A stretch of 64,000 nt of DNA, from assembly GCA_944548615.1 (NCBI GenBank), contig OX155954.1, forward strand, positions 3,577,335-3,641,334, written 5' to 3'. A program made the translations under genes and the position numbers. The stretch is from Micropterix aruncella. Taxonomy: Eukaryota; Arthropoda; Insecta; Lepidoptera; Micropterigidae. Positions 1-12,369 of the stretch are shown here, piece by piece. The notes beneath the pieces were generated by a model. The model saw only the letters and a list, made by a program, of their open reading frames with translations, was not told the DNA's origin and searched no databases. Positions within the stretch are counted from its first letter, which is position 1. Each line of letters opens with the position of its first letter.

Positions 1-529
1 AGTTGTCTCCTTTCCTCTAGTTGCCTTATTAGGCTCTCATTAGGCTGCTGGCGAATGCAAAGTTGTATTAGAAGTCCAAGACAAATCTATAGATAGTATA
101 GACGTATAGGCTCTTAATATGAAACATTATGCTCAGTGGCGTAACTAAAATAAATGGGCCAAATTGCAAAATTGAGCAAAAAGTTCCCCCTTCTAATTAT
201 TTACATTCATAAAGGCATATAGGATGTAATTACTAGATACCAAGCTACATTTCATATTTATGGTGTAGCTACATCATAAATCAGCGTTTTCATTTGCGGT
301 TTAACAAGTTCCCGAGAACTTCAGCGACATAGAAACATTGTTGTGGGAAAATGTTAGAAAATCTGTTCCTATATTAATATATTATAAAATCTCCTCCCAC
401 TTGAGTTCACAAGGTAAATTAAATTGACTGAAAATGAAGAATATATGTATTTAATTAGTTATTTTATAATAGGTTATTGGTAAAAACACATTTTTGAAAA
501 CAAGCTTTTATTAAATGCTCCGTCCCGAG
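1..529. other. No gene seen
   Basis: AT-rich sequence with stops in all frames. No recognisable element. Confidence 0.6.
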
Positions 530-910
530 CCAACGCTGGGTGCGACAGTTGTGTCATAGTGGAACTTAGAACGGGCTATCATAATTGATTGAATGCTATA
601 CAGAATTTCGTGTTTGTTCTGTTGATCGTTGAGGAGTCTCCTCGTTGGAAACCAACCCTGGGTGCAGCAGACCCGTCGCGGTGAAACTTAGAACGGGCTA
701 ATGAATGCGTATACAAAATTTCGTTTCTGTGCTGTTGATTGTTGAGGAGTCCCCTCGTCGGAAGCCAACCCTAGGTGCAGCAGCCATGTCATGGTGAAAT
801 TTAGAATGGGCTATCATAATTGAATGCGTATACAATATTGTGTGTCTGTGCTGTTGTCCGTGGAAGAGTATCCTCGCCGGGAGCCCATCGGAGGGTGTAG
901 GATCAGGTCA
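530..910 (+). repeat. Tandem repeat, three ~118-bp units
   Basis: The units begin at CCAACSCTGGG (530, 652, 764) with a diverged fourth start at 883. Each holds GTGRAAYTTAGAACGGGCTA, ATACARAATTTCGT, and GTGCTGTTGATTGTTGAGGA. Confidence 0.75.
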
Positions 911-979
911 TGATCACCATAATAAATTATTAGTTTAAAAAAACCCACTAAAAACACGCTTTGCGGTCAACTATACGCG

Positions 980-1066
980 CCAACTATACGACACCATTAC
1001 TTAAAGTACTTTCCACGACTTTCGCGGCCAACTATACGACACCATTACTTGTAGTACTTTCCACGC
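980..1066 (+). repeat. 48-bp tandem duplication
   Basis: CAACTATACGACACCATTAC followed by AGTACTTTCCACG occurs twice. The apparent 116-codon ORF here comes from this duplication. Confidence 0.7.
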
Positions 1067-1555
1067 ACCATTACATACACATTACCTGGTATGCGCAACA
1101 TTACTTCGCACCAACCAAAGTTCATTCCAAGACTTTTCTAACAAGTCCAAACACAGCTATGATACGATGTTCCATCATGAAGTTCCAGTTCATATCTTCT
1201 GATTCCATCATCAAATCAGTTCGACAGCACCATATTATTGTATTGTCATCAGAACTACATACAGCTGCCAATTTTCATGACGCTACGATCCTTGGAAGAT
1301 GGTTAAATTAGTTACCTTAGATTCCATTACATCGTTACATACAGGTCGATAATAAAAGCGTGTTAAAAAGGCATTGTCATCGGAACTGAACCAACATCGT
1401 AAGATAAGAGGATGTGGTTCTAATTCAGCTTACAAGATTTGACCTAAACAAAATAACTAACGAAAATTACAAGGTAAATAAAAGCTTGTAAAGAGGTAAT
1501 CCTCGGCCTGCCTGCCCAACAGACCCTACGTCCGCCACTGATCCCATAGTGTCAT

Positions 1556-2080
1556 TCTAGTACATGGTTTGTTTGAGTGTCTCGCATTCCGGGCGCTCTT
1601 GTTCCGGGGTGACGGGTGAGGGAAGACAGTGTGTCGCCAGTGAAGCTGCCAGCCTGTCGCTTATCGGATGACATTTTCAGTTGGCAGAGTCGACCGGTGT
1701 GTGGCGCAGTATGCAGGCGTAGATCGGATCGGCAGGTGATAATCGGCGAGTGGGCCAACGCCGCATGCCGCATTGGGAACGGAACCAGCGTGTATCACCA
1801 CGGCGCGCTCCGCTGAATCCAACAGCCGATCGAGCCCAACGGATGATTATCACGGTGTACGTTAATTCTGGGACTCAAATGATGCGTAATAATTTTCGAT
1901 CGCGATACTCACACTGCACATGTGGGTGTAGGCCGGCACTACACATCAGATTTTTGTATACGATAGTCGGGTCCGATAGTCTGATCAAACTATCGGAAGG
2001 CATTCTTGCCAGACATTTGTATGAATACCCCTTCGGCTACGTAACGACAAAATTTGGTTGCACATCAGAACACCGTTGAC
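1556..2080. other. GC-rich island of unknown role
   Basis: The GC content is clearly higher than in the flanks, with several CpG. Overlapping short ORFs on both strands have no domain. It could be an untranslated first exon or promoter region, or an old repeat. There is no TATA/Inr that I would trust. Confidence 0.3.
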
Positions 2081-2460
2081 TTCGTTACGACCAATATTGG
2101 CGGTTTGATCCCGGAGCGCACAGTAATATTATTTTCTAATTCGAACGCATCCTAAAATCCATACTAAATATCTCATTATTACTATAGATACATAGACGGC
2201 CGCTAGAATAATTTCGCGCGTCATTTCGCGTATATTTCAGGTAAATTTCCATTCTCAAACATCATCAATTTTTTTTTCGAGAAATCATCAAAAATTTTAT
2301 TGGTTTTTATGAGCTAATATCTAAATATTTTTTGTATGTAAATAAGCAAAGAGAAGTATTACATTTCATAGAGAATTTAATAAACATCACGAGATTATTT
2401 ACAATTTCTAAATAGGGTTTCGTATTTTTCCGTAAGACAAGTACAAGTTAGAAATGCCGA

Positions 2461-2660
2461 GTTTTTTTCACTTTTTCGAACTTCTCATATTTATTCATAA
2501 TTATCTAATTGTTTTACAAAATGAGATTTCAATATTCTATATACGAAATTTCAATGCGATCATTGCACAGTTGTTCTTTTTATGATTTCTGCAGTAGTTG
2601 CATAGTTATAGTACTTTTTGTCGAGCGCGGCGATATTGCAGAAAATTCCAATAAATTGCC
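2461..2660 (+). repeat. Dispersed repeat family A, copy 1
   Basis: CATATTTATTCATAATTAT, GTTTTACAAAATGAGATTTC, GTTGTTCTTTTTATGATT recur at 25893-26085 in the same order. No protein is supported. Confidence 0.7.
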
Positions 2661-2788
2661 GCGGTCTGCCATGAAATTATGCCGCTACTCGAAGGGATAC
2701 TCGTTACACATCCGTTCCGATGGTCGGATCGGACGTTCGAGTTGGAAACAGCGGCGAGGCGTTTACGATTTTATTGCCGCTCCGACTA

Positions 2789-3100
2789 CACTTGAGAAAA
2801 ATATAACGATGTAATACACAGAACGTATATTTCAACAAGGATTACGTATATAACGAGGACTGTGGTCCATACGTATGAATTAATTCATATGCCGCGTAAC
2901 GGTGTTGGCGTGACGGTAGTTACCGTGACGTAATGTTAAAACATAATGTTATTCCATTACGTCGCGACCTTGGGATCTGGCTTCAAACATGACAGCATGT
3001 AGAGTATACGTACGGTTATAGTCGGACACATGAATCATGTTGAAACTACAATATACTGTTATTTACGTATTAACCGTAAGGACAATGTTGACAAGGTATT
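2789..3100 (+). repeat. Dispersed repeat family B, copy 1
   Basis: GAGAAAAATATAACG, TTTCAACAAGGATTACGTAT, GTGTTGGCGTGACGGTAGTT, TTACGTCGCGACCTTGGGAT are shared with 51152-51480. Confidence 0.75.
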
Positions 3101-4469
3101 TAAATACCAGCTCTGCATGGGCGTTTAGTAGACAAAATACAAGTCAGATTTTCCCTTCCGATTCGTCAGTTCGCTTTTTTTTGTTGCAGTTTGCTTTTAC
3201 GGATGCGTCGCGTCGTGTTTTGTGCAACTTAAAAATTCATAAAAGGATATTGTACCATTCCATTAAAAACCCGAAAAACCGTTCTGGATATTTCAGTAAT
3301 TTATGATGCTTCAATTGGAAATGACTATCGATTGGCAAGTCTCGTCAAATTAATAGGATAGATCCAATAGCGTCGTTTCTTCTTCGTCTTTTTTTGCGTC
3401 AGCACAGGCAAATATGCAATAAGCAGCAGTATTTCATCGTCCATCATTTTTGTCTACTCCCATGAATACAACGAACGAACGCGCCGATAGCTCAGCTACG
3501 ACTGAGCTCAGAAAAAGTCGGGACGTGTATGGAGGAAATCCGATCCGATAGCGATTATATGGACGAGCCCTTTTGAACTATCTCAGGACCTTTTCTAGCC
3601 TTGTGATTTACCAATGTAAATCAGTGTTTTAAAAATGTTCTTTTTTTTTACCCGCAAGGCATAATGCCTTTTCGTGGAACCCACCTTGTTGCCTATTGGC
3701 ACCATCTTCTAGGTAGGTATTTGTAGCATCATTCTACTGGTGATAAATAAGGTGAAATTTAACTGAAGTGGTGAATGGGTCCAATATTGAATACTTTTTG
3801 GTAAAACAGCTTTTTTGGCAATTTCGAAGTTATAGAAGCTAGATATACACGTTTGCATCGCGAAAGATCTAATATCCATATTATTTCTACCTGTAATTGC
3901 TTTTTCATTTTTTTTTACAATATGCATATTATTGCATAATTGCGTATTGTGCGTTGGCAAAATTAAAACTAAATACATTAAAATTTGTAAAAGATATCAG
4001 AATACAAGCACCATATAGGGTGTATTTAAATAGGAATTTGACGATGACAGTGACTATTACTTATACTACGCAAGTACCTAATTATAGTATACTAGCAGAA
4101 TGTAACCCGGCATTCCTGGGTTCCCCCTTCCACTTCCCCATCTACGCCCTCTTCCCCTTTCCCCTACACTGCCACTATGAATTACACATTAAAATCTGTC
4201 GTTTTAGATTATCTTATGTCACCTCTTACCCAGTCACACACCTAGGGTGTTAGGGGTGCCCCCACACAATTTCTTCCCAAACTGTCATATGTGTACCAAG
4301 TTTAGTCGAAATTGCTTCATGGATCCTTTTATATGTAGTGACAAGATTACGTGGAATAAAGATATATATATACAAGATATACAACACAAAACTAATTAAA
4401 AAATAATACTGAGCTACGGCAACGCCTTGTAAGTCTAAAAACAGAATTATATAACTATAAATTACATAC
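3101..4469. other. No gene seen
   Basis: AT-rich. Short ORFs at 3709-3978 (minus) and 3897-4253 (plus) have no domain or splice-site support. Confidence 0.55.
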
Positions 4470-4478
4470 GGATAGGTA

Positions 4479-4606
4479 TCGGAGACTATCGCAGTTATTT
4501 GACATTATAAATAAGATAAAAAACGAATTTACCGCGTGAATTTTGTAGCACGTCGGGTGCTACAAAATTTACGCGGTAAATTAGTTTTTTATCTTATTTA
4601 TAATAT
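4479..4606 (-). mobile_element. 128-bp palindromic miniature of the Penelope-like element ends
   Basis: Two inverted 47-bp arms (4505-4551 and 4557-4603) surround a 5-bp spacer. The arm sequence (ATTTACCGCGTGAA.. and its complement) matches the terminal ~50 bp of the Penelope-like element at 21811-23121. The extra tail at 4479-4504 matches that element's one-sided 3' tail. The direct repeat GGATAGGTA flanks the unit (4470-4478 and 4607-4615), and the similarity extends to 13 bp with one mismatch. It carries no coding sequence. It is oriented opposite to the larger copy. Confidence 0.8.
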
Positions 4607-4615
4607 GGATAGGTA

Positions 4616-5869
4616 AATGAGGGTCTAAAGTACATTTTGTTTACTTCTGTTTACTATATATACTTTGAGAATTACGTGATGAAAAATCAGTGAAAAGTTC
4701 AAAAATTCTTCTGCTGGAATCATATCCTCGCCAATTAAAAATATTTGTAACAGCGGAAAGTTACCAGATTGAGTATTTTAATAGTAAAAAATGTAGCATC
4801 ACCGTCGTTTAATTTTCAAGTAAATTAGTTTTTACTCTCCCCTATAAAAAAATATGGCGCATTTTGGGCCTTACTTGAAATCACGACCTTGATTGAGTCT
4901 TTGAGTACGGAGAATAAAAAAGTACCAGTAAATGATGAATTCAATGCTTTATTCTACGATGATTTGCATTTAAACGTTAAATGGAAAGGATTTGTCATTC
5001 CAACTGAGGCGCTTCATTTAGCAGTTGATGCTTTCAAATAAATTAAGGAAGTCGTAACAATACGAGCCGCACTGAAATTTGGTAGTCATGCTCGAAGAAA
5101 ATAAAAGAAATATGTGAACGGGCGAAAAAATAGCACAATAGAAATGGCGCGTTTCTTACAAATGAGGAGTTATATACATTTGAAAATTGAACAATAAAGG
5201 AACGGTAGTTTTGCACGGTCACGTGCCACAGTGTGGAGCGGTACAGGACAAAACAATTGCGCAGCGAGGGGAGTAACAGCGACGGAAGCCATCAACCGAC
5301 CCAATCTAATGGTGTCCATAAAACGGCAAACGACGCGCACATTGTGCCCGAGCGAGAAGTTATGAAGGTACGGGCTTCCACAGCTTTAACTCCACAATGC
5401 ATCATTGTTGCCAACGGCGAAGCTATCGATCGAACGAAGCAGGTGTGCCAACTTTTAAACAATAGGTGGCAAATTAGAGACAAATGACGGTGAGCAATTA
5501 GTTCGCAGAAAGAAATCTATATTGTAGAATGCTACATTTACTTGCCTGTGCCGAAAATTAACATGAATAGCAGTATTTCATATTAAAAATTTGCGCCATT
5601 AGGCTGAACCACTAGTAATTGTTATAGTGGGGTATCTACTATAGGGGGGTATCTACTTGCCGGGAAAAATATGGGGACCCAACCGATTTTTTGTGAGATT
5701 CGCTAGTTTGGTATAGGGGTAATGATAGACGCCCTTTCCATGCCACCTTCATCCTGATCTCCTGAATCCAACATTAATCGAGACCATAAGGAAACGCCAA
5801 AATCTACAAGACCAGCTAAGTTCACCGTGGAGAATAAACGCTGAGCACGTTTGTCGTTATAAGAATGAA
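4616..5869. other. No gene seen
   Basis: Mixed composition. The ORF 5233-5487 has no recognisable domain. A partial GGGGTATCTACT duplication is seen at 5629-5655. Confidence 0.5.
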
Positions 5870-5975
5870 TGAATGAAAATCTCTTTATTGCACAATAAAA
5901 ATAAGGTACAATGGCAGACTTATTGCTACATTACAATATCTTCCAGTGAACCAAATCTTCCAGTCAACCCAAGAC
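5870..5975 (-). mobile_element. LINE 3' tail, reversed
   Basis: GAATGAATGAATGAAAATC, then TCTTTATTGCACAATAAAAA and ATGGCAGACTTATTGC. Read on the minus strand this is the usual insect LINE end (..AAGTCTGCCAT..TTATTGTGCAATAAAGA) with an (ATTC)n tail. No coding part is left. Confidence 0.55.
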
Positions 5976-7689
5976 AAGACACGTATTTGGAAATGCTACA
6001 TCCTGCAGATTATTCCGTTATAAAAATTGTTGTGGACGGAGCTTCAGAAGCAGATTGTAAACTCAGGAGTTTAAGAAGTGTCCAGAACTACAATTGGCTC
6101 GCCAGCGTAGTTAACAAAGACCTTAATTAAATTCCGTATAGAATAATGCAGCATATGCGCGCATTTTCCAAAATGGAAAAGAATGCATGGAAAAACTAAA
6201 TAAAAAGAAGAATGAAAAAAAAATTAATCCAGAAAGGTTAGGTCAAGAAACATAGCATGATTACATCAGATCAAAGGGCAACCAGCGATTTTCAGCGTTA
6301 GCGGCTGAAATAAATTCGACACTGGTATTGCGAAGAAAGGTATAGGAAGGTGCGGGGAGAGGGGGGGGGGGAGGTGTGAAAATGTACAATACGCCATTGT
6401 TGACACAATACAAACGTGCAGAGGAATACCGCGAAAATAAAATAACGTCACGACAATGGAAATATGACGAATTTCGGGGAACGCGAGACGCTACAATACT
6501 CGACATTAATATTATTAGCGCGGTCACTGTTATTTTTCACGGTAAAAATTTCGAGATAACCCAATTTGAAATACGCGGCGCTTTTACGAATGACCGACGC
6601 GCACGGTTCAACTCCACTTTCGAAATGATATTCGAATAATAAAACAGTCAGTAAGTCGACGAAAAGAGATATTTTCCCTAACCATTTTCTAACGAATCCC
6701 TTTTTTGCGAATTATCGCGGCCATTTAAATAATCTTCACGCTAACGAGAGCTCGGATCATAAATGCGGCTCTAATTGGCTTAAATTCTCGTAATTTTAGG
6801 CTTGTTTTATCAAGGCTTGTGTACGGATGGGCAGGCGGTGAAAATTGGACGGGGAAAGAACATTTTCATTTTTCTTTTTTAAAGTTTGAAAGAGGGTTCG
6901 TCAGAAATTTATAAATTAAGGCCATAGTGTTCAAAAAATTACGCTCAACAGTTTTTTAATGAGATGTAAACATTTTTACGTCGGGAATTTGATGAGTAAA
7001 TATGAAAATTTCGTTGAGATGTCAAAATAGGTACGGAGGTCGTTGTGGATATATACAATACTTTATTGGACACGACTTAATTTTGTGAAAAACATTATAT
7101 GTTGGGTGTGAGATTCGGTCGTCAAGGTTTGGACGTTTTTGTTTTGGATTTGAAGACGCATTTTTTGTATTTTTACGACAACTCTGATTCTTTGCTATCT
7201 GTACTCAAAATACAGATTTTACCACGAAGCGGTCTGATAGTTTTGATTTTAACAGGTTTATAAAGTTTAGGCTCGGGGAGCCATACGCCGTGCATGCGTA
7301 TCGCCTTAACCACTCGCCGGCCAATTTGTATATACGATACCCTATCTAGAGTTATAGCCAATGCCAAACTTGGGGCCTTGGGGGAAAAAAACGCACGCGC
7401 CGTATTTAATAAATTCGTAATATTCAATGAATGAATGCAATCGCGAATCGCCGTGATACCTTTTAGATGCTAACGACGTGGTTGCGAGACTAGTGAGGGA
7501 TGGAGGGAGCGCGTGATCTACAAAAGTCGCGACGCGTAGGTAGTATATGAGTACATACAAATTGTATTAAATTAAGTAATTGAAATTGTATTAAATTCGA
7601 AATTCCAAGTGACAGAAGCATTAATTTAGAATGTTTCTTAATAAAATCGTAATATAATATAAATTGGGACACAAAAGGAGCCTCCCCTA
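5976..7689. other. No gene seen
   Basis: An 11-base G run occurs at 6361. The block 6640-6830 is GC-balanced and may be conserved non-coding DNA. ORFs here are short and unsupported. Confidence 0.5.
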
Positions 7690-8010
7690 AGATTGTGCAC
7701 ATTTTTGACTGTCTAGTCTGCGACCATGAACAAAATCGGGCGTCCTTGGAAACGGTGAGTCTACACTCACCGGCCAATCCTTCTACCACCGGGCCAAAAG
7801 ACACTGTGACAAGATGCCAGCAAATCTCGTCTACACAGCGGCCACACAGCGAATCCAACATGAGACTGTGGAACGCTGCAGGATGAAGACCACCTCCTAC
7901 CCTGCCCGCAGCTGTCAACCCTCATCAAACACCAGGACCTACAAGAGACGAACAACAAGACAATCCAGGCAGCATATTTTTTGATAGACGTGTCCTAGCC
8001 TGGCCCGGAC
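7690..8010 (+). repeat. Dispersed repeat family C, copy 1 (possible coding relic)
   Basis: The part 7930-8010 matches 41815-41895. Both translate to RTYxxRTTRxSR and then run into CCTGGCCCGGACA. The 5' part 7690-7930 is GC-balanced and has an open plus frame, interrupted by stops. It may be a mobile-element ORF that I cannot name. Confidence 0.45.
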
Positions 8011-8244
8011 ACGTTAACTAACTAACTCATTGAACAGCCTGCTGTGTCCCGACCATTTCGACAACGACTCATTTTTAAAGTAAATGAAATCGTGGTTTTT
8101 GCTTAAGTTAACATGTTCAGCTGCAAATACCATCATCGGCGTACAGCCATGAAGATAGTGAACAACCATAAAAATGACGCTTCCCACAGTATGTCTTTTT
8201 GGAATTAATAAACTATGACTATGACTAGTAAAAGATGTACTTAC

Positions 8245-8547
8245 AACATTAACAAGGTTTACAGGTGGCTGGTCTATTCCGTTCGCGGGCGGTGTCTGCG
8301 GTGAGAAAGGCGGCGGCTGCGGCAACGCGGGCGCGGGCGGCGGCGGCGGGCCTTCGCTCTTGACGCGCGGCGGCGCGGCGGTGGCGGCGAGCGCGGCGGG
8401 CGTCGCCTCCGCTTTGCCGCCACCCGCCGCCGCCGCCGCGGCGACTGCGGCCTCCCTGTCGCCGGCCGCCGCCGCCGCCGCGAACTGCGCTGCCGCCGCC
8501 GCCGCGGCCGCCGGGAACGGCGCCCCTATTCCCGTCTGGACCATGTG
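8245..8547 (-). CDS. Internal coding exon, Ala/Pro-rich (regulatory-type protein, gene not recognised)
   Basis: On the minus strand a strong acceptor (pyrimidine tract running into TTTTTTTCCACAG) is followed by an open 303-nt segment of 101 codons. It ends at a consensus donor (GTAAGT at 8244-8239). Both boundaries fall between codons, so the exon is phase 0-0 and could be skipped without a frameshift. The peptide starts HMVQTGIGAPFP. It then has Ala runs (about residues 13-55), a PPRVKSEGP stretch with a VKSE sumoylation-type motif (about residues 66-74), a Pro-rich block, and ends QPPVNLVNV. Such low-complexity tracts are usual in insect transcription factors and RNA-binding regulators, but I cannot name the gene. 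The plus strand also shows an Ala-rich frame, but it lacks these splice sites. An alternative donor is GTAAAC about 15 nt upstream. Flanking exons lie outside the window or are unrecognised. Confidence 0.72.
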
Positions 8548-8669
8548 CTGTGGAAAAAAAGGAAAATACACGTGAGTAAAATATAATGAAAATTACAAGT
8601 GAGTAATAATAATCCTCAATTTTCAGCACGAATCCGACGTATCGTTCAACTGCATTTCACAAGGAGCAG

Positions 8670-8925
8670 TGACATAAAGTTTCTATTCTGTATTGCTAAA
8701 TTTCACAATCTTTTACAGCCAACCCTAGTATGAAATGTGGTTATGTATGTGTGCGTAAATTTGTGTCTTCTTGCATTCACTCGACATAATTGAAATGCAA
8801 TTCCTTTAATTTTATCCCAACGGAAAATAGTAAGCCAGCCAAGAAACGAGCCCGGAACCTTACCATGCAAGATCAGGTGACCTAACCACTATTGAAACCC
8901 TTAACCGGGCTGTGAAAGTCCAATA
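8670..8925 (-). mobile_element. tRNA-derived SINE, copy 1
   Basis: On the minus strand a tRNA-like head has an A-box-like TAGTGGTTAGG and a diverged B box (GGGCTCGTTTC). It is followed by the shared body (CCGTTGGGATAAAATTAA, GGAATTGCATTTC, ACGCACACATACAT) and ends near GTGAAATTTAGCA. Two other copies in the window confirm the family. Confidence 0.75.
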
Positions 8926-11335
8926 ACCGCGAGCAATTTTTTATTTTATTATTTTTTTATTTAGGTATAAACAGTCATATACATTTGTGTGAATACAAAT
9001 ACAAATATACCTATATTAGAGGCTATTAGAAACATAATACAAATATACCTATATTACCATTAATTACTAAAAAACATTATAAATAGCAATTTACAGCAAC
9101 ATATACGCAGTGACGCTTTCATATACAGATACATATTCGGCGACGACAGTGTATGTTTGTTTGTATTTATCGTTCATCTATTGGGAATCCGATACATCGA
9201 ACATCCTTTTAGCGTTTCTCTTCAGTATAAATGGGGCGAGTTAGCGGAAAGCGGCCATCGATAAATAAATGAATAGCTCACATGACGGAACATAATCGCC
9301 TCAGGGTGTCGCTGGTCTTTATTTTCAGCATTTCAGCGACCAGCGTCCGCCCTTTCAATGTCCAATTTCGATTTACTCTGCCACTCTGTACACAATATAG
9401 GTAAACCCAGCTTTAGGGTACAGTATCGCTGTTTTGTAGGTACAGACAACGTACAAGTGGAACACGCGAGCCAGATTGGTGAGGTATTTGTAGAACAACT
9501 CGAGAAAATGTTACGAGTCGCCTTGTATTTCGTGATAAACAAGACAGTTTGCTGCACGGACATCTTTAAGGCGGGTGCCCGAACAATTCATCCGAGTCGT
9601 CTGGCCTCAGGGTATTCGACCGTAAAGCTACTGCATATACCTACATGTATTGTGGCTTCCGAAATGAATCTCGATGTAAACATGTAATACATGTAGCTAC
9701 CGCAGTAAATATATGTAAAATCTTAATATTGTAATAGTTCTTTATATTGTAATGTTTTTTCTCTATTATTTATTGACTAGCAACCTGACTATTAACCTGA
9801 TTATTCAATACGCCTTTTTTAATTATTGCTTCTTGGCTATTTTTCTCTATTTCCTGACTATCTTACTACAATTTAAATTAAAATTTTATTGTATTTCATA
9901 ATTATTATTTTAATATTATTTTTAGTGGTTATTTATGGAATTTATTATTATTTGTTCTAACTGATTATAAAATATTAGGTATCATTATACATTATTCAGT
10001 TACCCAGATTGTATTTATTTTATTTTTATTTATTAATTAACAATAACTTTATATATGCCATATACACACCATTAACATAATATGGTTGAGTTGGGAGAGA
10101 TTGAGCACATCCTATGGTGAAAATGTTTATCCGCATTCCTAACTAGGTCAGAGATCCGTATCTAGGGATGCTGATTTTTGTTTAATGGTATCGACGAGCT
10201 GACTCTTTTGATATTATGAACTTACGTTGCATTGCATAATACATAAGAATATATACAATACATACACATACATACACACATACATAAATAAATAAATATA
10301 TATATACATACCTACACATATAATATATACATAAGCAAATAATACACGAGATTTGATATTAGTTGTAATACATAATTTAATAAAACAACTTATATTATTA
10401 GCGAGAGCAATTGAGACTCGGCATACAATGGACCCCTTTCAAGCAAGTACTTCTTTATAAGTATTTTGAATGAATTTTGAATGAAGATTAAAACACGCTT
10501 GAGATATACATACCCTCATACTTATTTATTAGAGCTATTAGATTCATTTTATTTATTTTTTATATTTTCTTAGTTATATTAATTTGATAAGTGTGCCCAC
10601 AATTCACAACTTATAAGTACATAGTTGAGTCTACCTTGTTAAGGGCTTCAGCCTGGTTAGGCAGGTTTTGTATATAACCTTTTTAAGCATTTCATTTCGG
10701 AAATAAATTTATTTTTATTCTTAATGATTATTTGAGTGAAAAATCGATGTTTACCTGTCAACGTTTATGATATTTTGGCAACAAGAAATCAGGATGTCAA
10801 AAAACAGTACCTAATGATAGTTTTGCGCGACGTTTGTTTATATCAAAATAAGCGATAACCGTTGAATATATCCGTGTTGTTTATTTCAGAGCAGTTGATA
10901 CAATGAATTGATTTCAATAGAAATTTGGCATTTATGGATATTAGTTGATTTGCGGATATCTTTTAATTATTTTTTTATTTAAGAATTAATTTCTATAAAA
11001 CATTGATTTGCTTACAAAAATACAAGGAACTGAATGGCAAAACCTTAACCTTTTGCTTATTTGATTCTGTCACCCAACTGGGGCTAGCCCGTTCTAGGGT
11101 AGACAGGAAGATCTTCTCTCAATCTCCCCTCCTGTTTTGGTTTGTGGTTTGTACCGATGGTTTTGTGCAAAGGATCGCTGTAGTCCCGTCAATAATCAAT
11201 ACGCGACGGCTTGACTCGTTTCTAAGTGCCCATGCTTTGTAATTAAAACTTGTTAATATTGTTTATGGCTAGCATTACAAGGCCTAATATGAAGGTATCA
11301 GCAAATCTGTAATTCCACAATAAATAATAATAATA
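8926..11335. other. AT-rich stretch, no gene seen
   Basis: Contains a local duplication (ACAAATATACCTATATTA at about 8999 and 9041) and a CATA/AAATA-rich microsatellite zone (10255-10330). ORFs at 9358-9687 and 11003-11242 carry no domain. Confidence 0.55.
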
Positions 11336-12074
11336 TTGGGTGCGTACCTACGAAGATGCTGTTCTATAAACGAAATTTAGGGTCAAAAACTTTGTATGAA
11401 AAATATATATTTAATTAATAGAAATATTGACCCCTATTATATCTATGCAGATTTGTAATTTTAATGGGTTGCCTAATTCCTCTGCTGTAAAACTCTCGTA
11501 GACAGAAACCACCAATGAATGCTTTGAAGGCGTTTTTCACCGACTCTTCAAAGTTGTCTTTTTCCCTTGTAAAGAGTTATCTAAATAAAAAAAAATGGAG
11601 GTCTGGCAAGTACGGCGGGTGACCAAGAGTCTCCAGCCGCAACTCCTGCAACTTTGCGACTGTTTGCAGCGAAATCTGTGGTTATACATTGTCATGCAGA
11701 AGCAGAGGCGATGAGCGATTGACCAGGCTCGGTTTTTCAATCACGAGCTTCTCCATCATTGTTTTCAGTTCTTAACAGTACACATTTACAGTAACTGTAT
11801 AGCCATACTGCAAGGATCTGTAATAGAAAACACCGGCACAGGATCTCATATTTGAAAATAATGAAAATTTTCAACTTTACCATGGTTGCACAAACGAAAA
11901 TATTTGAGCAAAAACAAACGTCAGAAAGACTAATAAACAGCTAATTCTTAAAAAAAAATAACATGGTCTTGAATTAAAATTTATTTGAATTTGAAATTCC
12001 AACTCAAACCCAAATTACCCAAGTTAAAAGTGGCCAGTTTGAAAAAAACAGCGATTACATAGTTAAGGACCCAA
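11336..12074 (-). mobile_element. Internally deleted mariner derivative, copy A (739 bp)
   Basis: The ends are imperfect inverted repeats beginning TTGGGT, each next to a TA dinucleotide (11334-11335 and 12075-12076), the mariner target. The minus strand retains the C-terminal part of an irritans-like mariner transposase. This includes EKLVIEKPSLVNRSSPLL, a degraded LHDN block, LETLGHPPYLPDL and the ESVKNAFKAFI block, with stops. The 5' half of the ORF is gone. The copy at 61376-62849 has the same overall structure, so this is a mobilised deletion derivative and not just a dead full-length copy. Confidence 0.8.
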
Positions 12075-12369
12075 TAACAAAATTGGCAACAGTAATGATA
12101 AAAGATGTAGTTGTAATAACTGACGTCCCACGCAAAACAGCACGTTGAGCTACCATGAATGATTTACATATACAGCAACTATTTTTCTAGGAAGTGATAT
12201 GCACTTTGGCAAGATCTTCATGAGCCCTCGCCTTTGTGCCGCTGAGTACATAAAAAACAAAGTGCCACTACCCGTTTTAGACACTGATTCCCAAAAAAGA
12301 TATAAAGTCTACAGAGTCTATGTAATGGAAGTATTTAAAAAAATGTAATTAAAGCTATACATTAAAGAG

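Noticed and set aside
961..1311. 116-codon ORF
   Set aside because: Arises from a 48-bp tandem duplication; no ATG at its start and no similarity recognised.
1616..2079. Overlapping ORFs in the GC-rich island
   Set aside because: Stop-poor because of GC content; frames on both strands, no domain, no convincing splice sites.
8360..8575. Plus-strand Ala-rich ORF over the 8.2-kb exon
   Set aside because: GC-rich triplets read Ala on either strand; only the minus strand has matching acceptor and donor.
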